A DNA stretch of 12,537 nucleotides from Deltaproteobacteria bacterium (GTDB taxonomy: Bacteria > Desulfobacterota > Desulfobacteria > Desulfobacterales > JAFDDL01). Every line of letters begins with the position of its first letter. The stretch's first letter is position 1. The notes beneath the pieces are model-generated. The model ran no database searches. It was not told the origin of the DNA and worked only from the letters and a program-made list of their open reading frames with translations. The stretch is taken from the NCBI GenBank assembly GCA_019310865.1, contig JAFDDL010000047.1, positions 1-12,537 of the forward strand, written 5' to 3'. Below, piece by piece: positions 1-5,556 of the stretch. The translations under genes and the position numbers were made by a program.

Positions 1-7
1 ATACCAT

Positions 8-39
8 TGACGCTTATGCCGAGCTCGGCATAAGCGTCA
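8..39. repeat. 32-bp perfect palindrome
   Basis: Bases 8-23 are the exact reverse complement of bases 24-39, centred on a GAGCTC. The match fails just outside on both sides. It lies where the box II (H-x-x-R) region of the tyrosine recombinase should be encoded and brings an in-frame TGA at 8-10. It could be a genuine cruciform-forming insertion or a fold-back joining error close to a sequence end; the sequence alone cannot separate these. Confidence 0.9.
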
Positions 40-274
40 CACCTATGCGACATTACGGATACAGGCAGGTCATAATATTGCCGATGTCAGAAAACAGCTT
101 GGCCATCACTCAATCAATATCATGGTGGATTCCTATTACCATTGGATGCCTGGATCCAACAAATCGGAAGTCGATCAGCTTGATTTGGAGCATGCACCCA
201 ACTGCACCCCCACCGCACCCAGCCATAAATCGGCCAAAAAAAATGGGGCAGCCGAAACGGCCAACCCCTTGTAA
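11..274 (+). pseudogene. Tyrosine recombinase (phage-type integrase), C-terminal fragment
   Basis: The frame reads RHTYATLRIQAGHNIADV, then QLGHHSI and MVDSYYHWMPG, and ends at TAA 272-274. These are the catalytic landmarks of a tyrosine recombinase: the Arg of box II, the LGH box, and the nucleophilic Tyr in the SYYHW stretch. Such enzymes cut and rejoin DNA at short attachment sites. Only the last ~80 residues are readable. Immediately upstream the frame meets a TGA (8-10) inside the 32-bp palindrome, and the H-x-x-R box is one residue short (H-K-R), so the gene looks interrupted or chimeric rather than simply cut by the window edge. The stop codon is 5 bp from the 3' end of tRNA-Ala, the usual position of an island integrase beside its attachment site. 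The start and N-terminal DNA-binding domains are not seen. Confidence 0.8.
236..268 (-). terminator. Intrinsic terminator of tRNA-Ala
   Basis: Read on the minus strand, GGGG-TTGGCCG-TTT-CGGCTG-CCCC folds into a GC-rich hairpin (245-268) followed directly by eight T residues (236-243). It begins 12 bp after the CCA end of the tRNA, where its transcript should stop. The same bases encode the last residues of the recombinase on the other strand, so the hairpin is antisense to that coding end. Confidence 0.75.
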
Positions 275-279
275 TTACT

Positions 280-355
280 TGGTGGAGCTGAGGGGGCTCG
301 AACCCCTGACCTCATGACTGCCAGTCATGCGCTCTCCCAGCTGAGCTACAGCCCC
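280..355 (-). tRNA. tRNA-Ala (anticodon GGC)
   Basis: The minus strand gives a complete 76-nt cloverleaf. The acceptor GGGGCTG pairs with CAGCTCC with one G-U pair. The D arm is GCTC/GAGC. The anticodon stem CATGA/TCATG encloses loop CTGGCAG, so the anticodon is GGC. The T arm is AGGGG-TTCGAGC-CCCCT, and A-CCA is encoded at the 3' end. It decodes GCC (and GCU) alanine codons. Its 3' end faces the recombinase fragment, so it is the likely integration target of the element extending left. A promoter at 372-400 and a terminator at 236-268 make it a self-contained single-gene transcription unit. Confidence 0.97.
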
Positions 356-371
356 ATTTGAGTAGGTGCGC

Positions 372-400
372 AAGGTAACAGAATCGATTGGGGGTGTCAA
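372..400 (-). promoter_or_regulatory. Promoter of tRNA-Ala
   Basis: On the minus strand a perfect -35 TTGACA (395-400) is followed after 17 bp by TACCTT (372-377), a weak -10. The -10 ends 16 bp before the first tRNA base, leaving a short leader. The box and spacing fit a housekeeping sigma factor; the -10 matches consensus at only three positions. Confidence 0.5.
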
Positions 401-492
401 TAGGTTATGGTCAATTTTCTTGGATTGTGGTATGGAACGATCAACACGATTTTGAATAAACCGTATCCTGTTACACCCACTTTATTTCGATC

Positions 493-510
493 ATGTCTAT
501 GAAACCATGA
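493..510 (+). other. Five-codon leader ORF overlapping the next start
   Basis: ATG-TCT-ATG-AAA-CCA-TGA encodes MSMKP. Its stop overlaps the ATG at 507 as ATGA, the usual geometry of translational coupling. ATGAAACC is tandemly repeated here (499-506, 507-514), so the overlap may simply come from a small duplication. It may not be translated. Confidence 0.25.
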
Positions 511-2123
511 AACCATTTCGAATCCATGCCGTCCTATTTGATTTTGACGGAACATTGACCCAACCCGGCGCCATTGATTTTGACGTCATTTGCCGGGAAA
601 TTGGATGTCCGGCGGACACCCCCGTGCTGGAATATATTGAATCGCTTGCCGACCCTCAAAAAAAGGCAAGTGCCTGGCAGGTGGTGGAGCGATTTGAAAT
701 GGCGGCGGCCGCTGTATCCCAACCCAACCGAGGAGCTGAGAAAATCATTGCCCACATTCGAGATTCCGGGCTCCGCCTCGGCATTCTGAGCCGAAACAGC
801 CTGGCATCGATTCGCCGGGCCTTAAATAATTTTACAAAAATCCAGGAAAATGATTTTGACTATGTGGTCTCCCGGGATCTTCCCGTCAAACCCAAGCCGC
901 ATCCGGAAGGCATTTACCATGCGGCCCGGGCCATGGGTGTTGATGCCGACCAAATCATGGTGGTGGGGGATTATATTTTTGATATTCAAGCCGGGCGGGC
1001 TGCTGGAGCGGTGACGGTGTTTTTGGAAAATGGAAACGGTACTGCCGGTGCGTCTGTGGCAGGTGATTTTTCAATTGCCCATCTTGACGACCTCAAGGAT
1101 ATTCTTCGAATGGGGCTTCCCCTGCCCACCGGAAAGCTGCCCAACGATCTTTTGGCAAGATTTACGGGTGATTTTAGACTGGATGACCCGAGCATTATCA
1201 TGGGCCCGGGTGTGGGCGAAGATGTTGCGGCGATTCGACCTGTGGACAATGAGATTCTCGTTCTAAAATCAGACCCCATCACGTTCGCAACCTCGGCGAT
1301 CGACCAGTATGCAATCCTGATCAATGCCAATGATATCGCAACGTCAGGCGCCGCGCCGCGCTGGCTCTTGACCACGTTGCTGTTTCCCTGCGGGACCACA
1401 CCCTCGGAAATCGGTCATGTCATGGGGGCAATTCGGGAAATGGGCGCGGGCTTGGGAATCAGCTTGTGTGGCGGGCACACGGAAATAACCGATGCCGTCA
1501 CCCGACCGGTGGTTTCGGGTATGATGATCGGTACCGTACCGGAAGTAGACCTTGTTGATAAACGCCGGGTGCGATCCGGAGACCAGGTGCTGCTGACCAA
1601 AAAGGTCGCTGTCGAGGGGACCGCCATCATTGCCAGGGAGTTTGGTGACCGTTTGTTGAATCTGGGGATGGATCAGGCGGATCTTGACGATGCCAAAGGA
1701 TTTTTATCCCAAATCGGCATTCTCACCGAAGCGCGCATTGCGACCGATACCGGTGGGATCCATGCCATGCATGATGTTACCGAGGGTGGAATCGCGACGG
1801 CAATCTACGAATTGAGTGCTGCAGGCGGGCGGCGCATCGAGGTGAACATGGATGCGATTCCGATCTATGAAAACACCCGACGAATATGCAGCTTGTTTGG
1901 ACTCGATCCATTGGGCCTCATTGGCTCCGGAAGCCTGCTCATCTGTTGTTCGCCGGATAGCTGCCGGCGGCTTATGGGGCGAATTGACAAGGCGGGTATC
2001 CCTGTCAGCTGTGTGGGTTGCGTGACGGATAGCGGCGTAGGGGTTGATGCATTGGCCAACGGGAAAAAGGTTCCCTGGCCGGTTTTTGATCGGGACGAGT
2101 TGGCACGGCTGTTTGATGCCTAA
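507..2123 (+). CDS. HAD phosphatase fused to AIR-synthase/HypE-like domain
   Basis: Two enzymes are joined in 538 residues. Residues 1-205 form a HAD-superfamily hydrolase: motif I DFDGT (nucleophile Asp12, Asp14), motif II Ser95 in GILSRNS, motif III Lys in VKPKP (128-130), motif IV GDYIFD (Asp155, Asp159). Residues 207-538 form an AIR-synthase-related (PurM/SelD/HypE) ATP-binding module with GPGVGED (233-239), NANDIA (273-278), GGHTEI (322-327) and HDVTEGG (422-428). The C-terminus, FDRDELARLFDA, lacks the PRIC cysteine tail of true HypE, so nickel-hydrogenase cyanide-ligand synthesis is unlikely. A coupled reaction, in which the module makes a phosphorylated product that the HAD domain dephosphorylates, is only inference. 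ATG 507 begins six residues before the HAD core. There is no strong ribosome site, but a 5-codon leader (493-510) overlaps the start as ATGA. It converges on cas5 from the other side. Confidence 0.85.
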   Translation: MKPFRIHAVLFDFDGTLTQPGAIDFDVICREIGCPADTPVLEYIESLADPQKKASAWQVVERFEMAAAAVSQPNRGAEKIIAHIRDSGLRLGILSRNSLASIRRALNNFTKIQENDFDYVVSRDLPVKPKPHPEGIYHAARAMGVDADQIMVVGDYIFDIQAGRAAGAVTVFLENGNGTAGASVAGDFSIAHLDDLKDILRMGLPLPTGKLPNDLLARFTGDFRLDDPSIIMGPGVGEDVAAIRPVDNEILVLKSDPITFATSAIDQYAILINANDIATSGAAPRWLLTTLLFPCGTTPSEIGHVMGAIREMGAGLGISLCGGHTEITDAVTRPVVSGMMIGTVPEVDLVDKRRVRSGDQVLLTKKVAVEGTAIIAREFGDRLLNLGMDQADLDDAKGFLSQIGILTEARIATDTGGIHAMHDVTEGGIATAIYELSAAGGRRIEVNMDAIPIYENTRRICSLFGLDPLGLIGSGSLLICCSPDSCRRLMGRIDKAGIPVSCVGCVTDSGVGVDALANGKKVPWPVFDRDELARLFDA

Positions 2124-2170
2124 TTGAACGATAGGCCTCAATGAATATCAAGCCCCGTTTTTTTGTTTTC

Positions 2171-2188
2171 AGGTGAAGGTATTCGCCT
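2171..2188. repeat. Hairpin between convergent genes
   Basis: AGGTGAA-GGTA-TTCGCCT is a 7-bp stem with one G-T pair, in the 123-bp gap between the convergent HAD-fusion gene and cas5. A run of seven T residues lies just before it on the plus strand, so it does not have the hairpin-then-T layout of an intrinsic terminator in either direction. Nothing else is recognised in this gap. Confidence 0.4.
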
Positions 2189-2246
2189 GTCAATCGAACT
2201 CTTTTGCGGTTTTCGAGAACCCATAGCCCCATAGAGGATCATGAAT

Positions 2247-2873
2247 TTACATGGCGCCCTTTTTCGGTGGCACTTCAATGATGCCATCTTGCATGATGGC
2301 TCTGAAATAATCCGTCTCTATGCAATTTTTATGATCGGCATCTTGAAGCAGCCGTCCCATGTCATATGTGCCATTGAGCGCCGATTCGGGCATCTCATTT
2401 TCAATCAACTCGAATTCGGCAGGATAATTGCGGCACCCTAAAAATGGTTGTTGAAAACAGCGCCCTTTCCGGGCACGTCGCTCAAAGATTTTTTTGTGTT
2501 TGGTTGCATTCCCGTCCGAGGCGCCTCTTAATTTGAAATGCGCCTCAATTCCATAAACCACGTTCCGAAGGACTTTGGCTGGTCGCATTTTATGGGTTAC
2601 TTGCGTAAAATTATCGCATGAATTCGGTGTGGGCCGTTTCGGTTTGGGTTCCCGAATCCGTTCATAGCGCATGATCTCTTCAAACTGTATCGGATTCATG
2701 ACATATATCCGATGCACGACCCAACAGAGGGTCGGTGTCCAGTAAATTGCCTCCAGTATTCCCCGGGCGGCGCTGGGTGGGAGGACTGCGTAACTGACGC
2801 GTTTATTCTTGACCTCCGGACGGGTAAAACAGGCATATTCTCCCCAAACCTTCAAGCGAATGCCATAAGCCAT
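2247..2873 (-). CDS. cas5: Cas5d, CRISPR type I-C Cas5 (orphan)
   Basis: This 208-residue protein is a type I-C Cas5 (Cas5d). It starts MAYGIRLKVWGEYACFTRPE and continues with the family signatures SAARGILEAIYW (34-45), VYGIEAHF (106-113), ERRARKG (131-137), QPFLGCRNYPAEFEL (142-156) and YFRAIMQDGIIEVP. In type I-C systems Cas5d processes pre-crRNA and sits at the crRNA 5' handle in Cascade. Tyr44 and Lys125-His126 lie about where the catalytic Tyr/Lys/His of the Bacillus halodurans enzyme should fall, by eye only. I chose ATG 2873 because an AAGGAG site sits 6 bases upstream and homologues begin here; the frame also extends to 2954. Length is near normal with no stop or frameshift. The expected cas3 upstream and cas8c/cas7 downstream are absent, and no repeat array is visible. 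A non-CRISPR RNA-binding role or recent decay are both possible. Confidence 0.9.
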   Translation of the reverse strand: MAYGIRLKVWGEYACFTRPEVKNKRVSYAVLPPSAARGILEAIYWTPTLCWVVHRIYVMNPIQFEEIMRYERIREPKPKRPTPNSCDNFTQVTHKMRPAKVLRNVVYGIEAHFKLRGASDGNATKHKKIFERRARKGRCFQQPFLGCRNYPAEFELIENEMPESALNGTYDMGRLLQDADHKNCIETDYFRAIMQDGIIEVPPKKGAM

Positions 2874-2966
2874 GAGCTTCTCCTTGGTTTTTTGGATTAA
2901 TAAAACAGTTTTCTCCCATATGACTATTGGAGCAGACCGGTTCGAATCGACCATCCGGAATTAATT

Positions 2967-2993
2967 ACTATAGTACAACATTGAAATTGTCTT
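2967..2993 (-). promoter_or_regulatory. Possible cas5 promoter
   Basis: On the minus strand AAGACA (2988-2993), 15 bp, then TATAGT (2967-2972) forms a weak promoter-like pair about 94 bp upstream of the cas5 start. The spacing is short, so this is tentative. The palindrome at 2998-3014 lies directly upstream of the -35. Confidence 0.3.
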
Positions 2994-2997
2994 GTAT

Positions 2998-3014
2998 ATC
3001 GTAATAATTACGAT
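2998..3014. repeat. 17-bp palindrome upstream of cas5
   Basis: ATCGTAATAATTACGAT reads ATCGTAAT-A-ATTACGAT, with 8-bp perfect arms around one base. It sits just upstream of the putative cas5 -35 box in an AT-rich leader. The form fits a dimeric repressor or activator site. Confidence 0.6.
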
Positions 3015-3021
3015 TTTTATC

Positions 3022-3059
3022 TAGCAATTTTTGCTATGATAAAATAGCAAATCTTGCTA
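3022..3059. promoter_or_regulatory. Two repeated inverted-repeat operators (TAGCAA-N3-TTGCTA)
   Basis: TAGCAA-TTT-TTGCTA (3022-3036) and TAGCAA-ATC-TTGCTA (3045-3059) are two perfect dyads with identical 6-bp arms and different 3-bp centres, set 23 bp centre to centre. The inner arms also make a hairpin, TTGCTAT-GATAAA-ATAGCAA. Conserved arms with variable centres are typical of paired protein-binding sites. They lie about 150-185 bp upstream of cas5 and beyond the 3' end of the PP2C gene, so cas5 is the only obvious target. No regulator gene is seen nearby. Confidence 0.55.
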
Positions 3060-3164
3060 CCTTGTTTGGCAATTCTCACTTTTTTATTTTTTAACGCGGG
3101 TCGTCATGTCAGTCAGGAGGCTGCAGGCGGCAAACGAAGGATGACGGGTTGGTAAACGTGGAAA

Positions 3165-3893
3165 TCAATCGGTGGTGGCAAGAACAACGGTGATGTTGTC
3201 ATGCCCGCCGGCGTCCTTGGCGAGCGTTATCAACCGGGTGACTTTTTGGGGTATCGGATCGGACGTGGCCAAAGCATCTTCAATGGCGGAATCTTCCATC
3301 ATGTCGGTCAGTCCGTCCGAACAGAGTAAAAATAAATCCCCTGGGCTTGTTGGCCCACGGAGCAGATCCACTTCCGTATTTTCCGCGACGCCCACTGCGC
3401 GCAGAATGATATTGCGTTGGGAGTGGTTTTTCACATCTTCAGGTGTGATGATTCCTTTGTCCAGTTGCTCCTGGACCAGAGAATGGTCACGGCTGAGTTG
3501 TTCCAGCTTGCCATTTTTCATTCGATAGGTACGGCTGTCTCCCACATGCCCAATGATATATTGATTGTCTGCAAAAGCAATCAGTTCCGCAGTGCAGCCC
3601 ATGCCGCGATGTTCCGGATAATCTTTGATATGATCCAGTATTCGGCTATTTGCCTTGGCAAATATATCCAAGAGCAATTGCGAAATACTGGATTCGGTGG
3701 ATTGCGTGACATTTGAGAATAATGCCAAGGCTGTTTCACAGAAAATTTGGCTTGCAACTTCACCTGCCGCCGCACCCCCCATTCCGTCTGCAACGAGGCA
3801 GAAACCCAGGTCCGATCGGGCCACAAAAGCATCTTCGTTATTGGATCGGAAATGACCGATGTCTGTTTGGCCGAAAGAGGTTATGTTATTCAT
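3165..3893 (-). CDS. PP2C-family serine/threonine protein phosphatase
   Basis: A stand-alone 242-residue Stp1/PrpC-type phosphatase that removes phosphate from Ser/Thr residues using two metal ions. Motifs: GHFRSNNED with Asp21; DGMGG at 36-40; MGCTAEL at 98-104; GHVGDSR around 115-121; CSDGLTDMM with Asp193; GGHDN with Asp232 and Asn233. All metal ligands I can place are present, so it should be active. No signal peptide or membrane segment is seen, so it should be cytoplasmic. ATG 3893 is preferred over an in-frame TTG at 3917 because the family begins a few residues before this motif; no strong ribosome site precedes it. A promoter at 3966-3993 lies upstream. A partner kinase or FHA protein is not in the window, so its substrate is unknown. 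Confidence 0.93.
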   Translation of the reverse strand: MNNITSFGQTDIGHFRSNNEDAFVARSDLGFCLVADGMGGAAAGEVASQIFCETALALFSNVTQSTESSISQLLLDIFAKANSRILDHIKDYPEHRGMGCTAELIAFADNQYIIGHVGDSRTYRMKNGKLEQLSRDHSLVQEQLDKGIITPEDVKNHSQRNIILRAVGVAENTEVDLLRGPTSPGDLFLLCSDGLTDMMEDSAIEDALATSDPIPQKVTRLITLAKDAGGHDNITVVLATTD

Positions 3894-3965
3894 GGTAAGC
3901 GATACCGAAAAAATCAATCAAATGTTTTTTAATGTGGACGCGCATCCGAAAATCAATAATACGCA

Positions 3966-3993
3966 ATAATATTAAAAGACACTGTTATGACAA
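3966..3993 (-). promoter_or_regulatory. Promoter of the PP2C gene
   Basis: On the minus strand TTGTCA (3988-3993), 16 bp, then TATTAT (3966-3971) gives five of six consensus bases in each box. It lies about 70 bp upstream of the phosphatase ATG. A small dyad TTGACT-GAAA-AGTCAA (3994-4009) abuts the -35 and could be a regulator site. The 10-mer TGACAATTGA at the -35 recurs at 4053-4062. Confidence 0.5.
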
Positions 3994-4194
3994 TTGACTG
4001 AAAAGTCAAGGGGAAATAAAGCGCTGAGTCCGGCGGATGACCATCAATTTTGTGACAATTGAGAACCGTACTCACCGGTAAAAATAAAACGACCATTTTT
4101 TTGTGAGATCTGAGAAAATTGCGCTTCGAAAACACCCTGGCCAAAGGGGTGAACACCCTTCAAGCCACTTGTGTGGATAAAGATGGTTTTTGAG

Positions 4195-4226
4195 TTGACG
4201 GTTTTAAATTATAATCAATATTATTT
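4195..4226 (+). promoter_or_regulatory. Possible plus-strand promoter with no gene downstream
   Basis: TTGACG (about 4195-4200), roughly 18 bp, then TATTAT reads toward the 3' end of the ABC ATPase gene, where no plus-strand gene exists. It may drive a short or antisense RNA or be a chance match in AT-rich DNA. Confidence 0.2.
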
Positions 4227-4288
4227 ATAAGTTATGTGTAAGATGTTTTGCTTGAAAGCGGTTGGTGGGAAATTTTCTACAGTTTGAA

Positions 4289-4306
4289 TAGGAAACGATT
4301 TTCCTA
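4289..4306. repeat. Hairpin after the ABC ATPase gene
   Basis: TAGGAAA-CGAT-TTTCCTA is a perfect 7-bp stem about 20 bp beyond the ABC ATPase stop codon. No T-run follows on the minus strand, so it is at best a weak or Rho-assisted end signal for the two-gene operon. Confidence 0.4.
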
Positions 4307-4324
4307 AGGGTTCGGGCAAAAAGT

Positions 4325-5554
4325 CTAAGAGCACATAAATTGCGCAATATCTTTTTTATTGGACTGGGCCTGTGCCGAAAGAACTTCGATTGCCGTTCCG
4401 AATTGGCCCTCTGTCCATCCGGCGGATACGGTAAAGGAATACCCAGTGGCAGTGGATCCAGTAATCGTTTCGGCTTGAATGCCGGCCAACCCTTCATTTA
4501 ACAGGTCACGTGAAAATTCATCCAGCATCTTTACGGCTTTGTGGTGGTCCGTATTCGGAAGAATCGTGGCAATCCGGCCGCTGGCGATCCGGGTTGAAAT
4601 TCCCACCTGGCCGAAGTGTTTATTCACGGTTTCCCCAAGGGCTTGAATCACTTCCTGGGTTTTTTTATTGCCCAATTTGTCATCGAGCTCATCAAAGCTT
4701 TCCAATGTAAAAACCATGACGGCGACGGTTTCATGGGCCGGCTGCTCTTTTGCCTGCTTCTCGTAAACGCTCTCAAAACCTTTCTTCGAATGCAGCCCCG
4801 TCAGTTCGTCCTGGAAACCTTCCAGGCTTTTGACAAACTCGTCCACCATCGGGTGGTCTAGATGGTCGAGTTCATGATAGGTTCCTTGAAAAATGATCTT
4901 GCCGTCATAGAGAATGAGGATGCGGTCGGAAATAAAGAAGACGTCCGGAATTTCGTGACTGATCATAATCGTGGTAAACCCGAATTTTCGCTGGTTTTGT
5001 GAAATCATCCCGAGAATCGCATTTTTCCGAATTGGATCTTGCCCCGTTGTGGGTTCGTCAAACAGGACGATTTTCGGATCCGTAATGAGCGCTCGCGCCA
5101 GCGCCACACGCTTTTGCATGCCACCTGAAATTTCTGAAGGAAACTTGCGCGTGACGTCTGAAAGCTCCATTTGAGAAACCTTGTCCATCACTTTCTGTTG
5201 GATTTCTTTCTTACCCAGCTTCGTTGTTTGCCGAAGGGGTAGGGCAATGTTGTCATATACGGTCAATGAGTCAAAAAGGGCATTGTTTTGAAAGCAGTAA
5301 CTGAACTGGCTCCTTAAATCTTCCAGTTCCTTTTTCTTTAACGTGTGAATCGGTTTACCGCGGAAACTGATGGTCCCTTCGGTCGGAGCCAGCAGTCCGA
5401 TAATGTGTTTGAGTAAAACACTTTTTCCGGTGCCGCTTTTACCGATAATGGTGGTGACCTGGTTGTCGTATATTTTCAGGTTTATTTTGTCTAGAATGGT
5501 TCGGGTGTCAAAGCGCTTGGTAACATCTTTGAATTCGACCAATATGTCTTGCAT
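4325..5554 (-). CDS. MlaF-like ABC ATPase with degenerate GGDEF-like C-terminal domain
   Basis: Residues 1-245 are a complete ABC ATPase close to MlaF, the motor of MCE-type lipid transporters: Walker A GKSGTGKS (38-45), Q-loop Gln89, SGGMQKR signature (143-149), Walker B LFDEP with Glu167, His200 switch, and the MlaF-like stretches KSVLLKHIIGLL and ALFDSLTVYDNIALPLR. Residues 247-409 are not ABC-like. They open with DELTGLHSKKGF, matching the DxLTGLxNRR entry of GGDEF domains, and later show RIASGRIATILP (322-333) where RxGGDEF should be. The catalytic motif is lost, so it should not make cyclic di-GMP but could bind a nucleotide or serve as a protein interface. No permease, MCE or periplasmic partner is in the window. 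The gene starts 2 bp after the stop of the cyclic-nucleotide-binding gene, whose last codons supply AGGGAG, so the two are co-translated. Confidence 0.88.
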   Translation of the reverse strand: MQDILVEFKDVTKRFDTRTILDKINLKIYDNQVTTIIGKSGTGKSVLLKHIIGLLAPTEGTISFRGKPIHTLKKKELEDLRSQFSYCFQNNALFDSLTVYDNIALPLRQTTKLGKKEIQQKVMDKVSQMELSDVTRKFPSEISGGMQKRVALARALITDPKIVLFDEPTTGQDPIRKNAILGMISQNQRKFGFTTIMISHEIPDVFFISDRILILYDGKIIFQGTYHELDHLDHPMVDEFVKSLEGFQDELTGLHSKKGFESVYEKQAKEQPAHETVAVMVFTLESFDELDDKLGNKKTQEVIQALGETVNKHFGQVGISTRIASGRIATILPNTDHHKAVKMLDEFSRDLLNEGLAGIQAETITGSTATGYSFTVSAGWTEGQFGTAIEVLSAQAQSNKKDIAQFMCS

Positions 5555-5556
5555 GG

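Larger units (their letters stand above)
3894..4324. other. 431-bp intergenic region
   Basis: No credible gene is seen on either strand. Besides the PP2C promoter, it holds the 10-mer TGACAATTGA twice (3988-3997, 4053-4062), a dyad at 3994-4009, a plus-strand promoter-like pair near 4195-4226 and a hairpin at 4289-4306. A short untranslated RNA on the plus strand is conceivable but unsupported beyond this. Confidence 0.5.

Noticed and set aside
45..317. Plus-strand frame of 90 residues running into the tRNA
   Set aside because: It is the out-of-frame shadow of the recombinase fragment, whose own frame carries the catalytic motifs.
1147..2123. True HypE hydrogenase-maturation protein
   Set aside because: The C-terminal PRIC cysteine is absent and no hyp or hydrogenase genes are nearby.
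2005..2232. 75-residue minus-strand frame (MGLWVLENRKRV...) starting just after the cas5 stop, considered as a cas8c remnant
   Set aside because: It matches no Cas8c, Cas7 or Cas1 start I know, lacks a ribosome site, and most of it lies antisense to the HAD-fusion gene.
2124..3164. CRISPR array around cas5
   Set aside because: No regularly spaced direct repeat of 25-40 bp exists; the only repeats are the short dyads in the leader.
3953..4156. 67-residue minus-strand frame in the intergenic region
   Set aside because: It has no ribosome site or recognisable motif and overlaps the phosphatase promoter.
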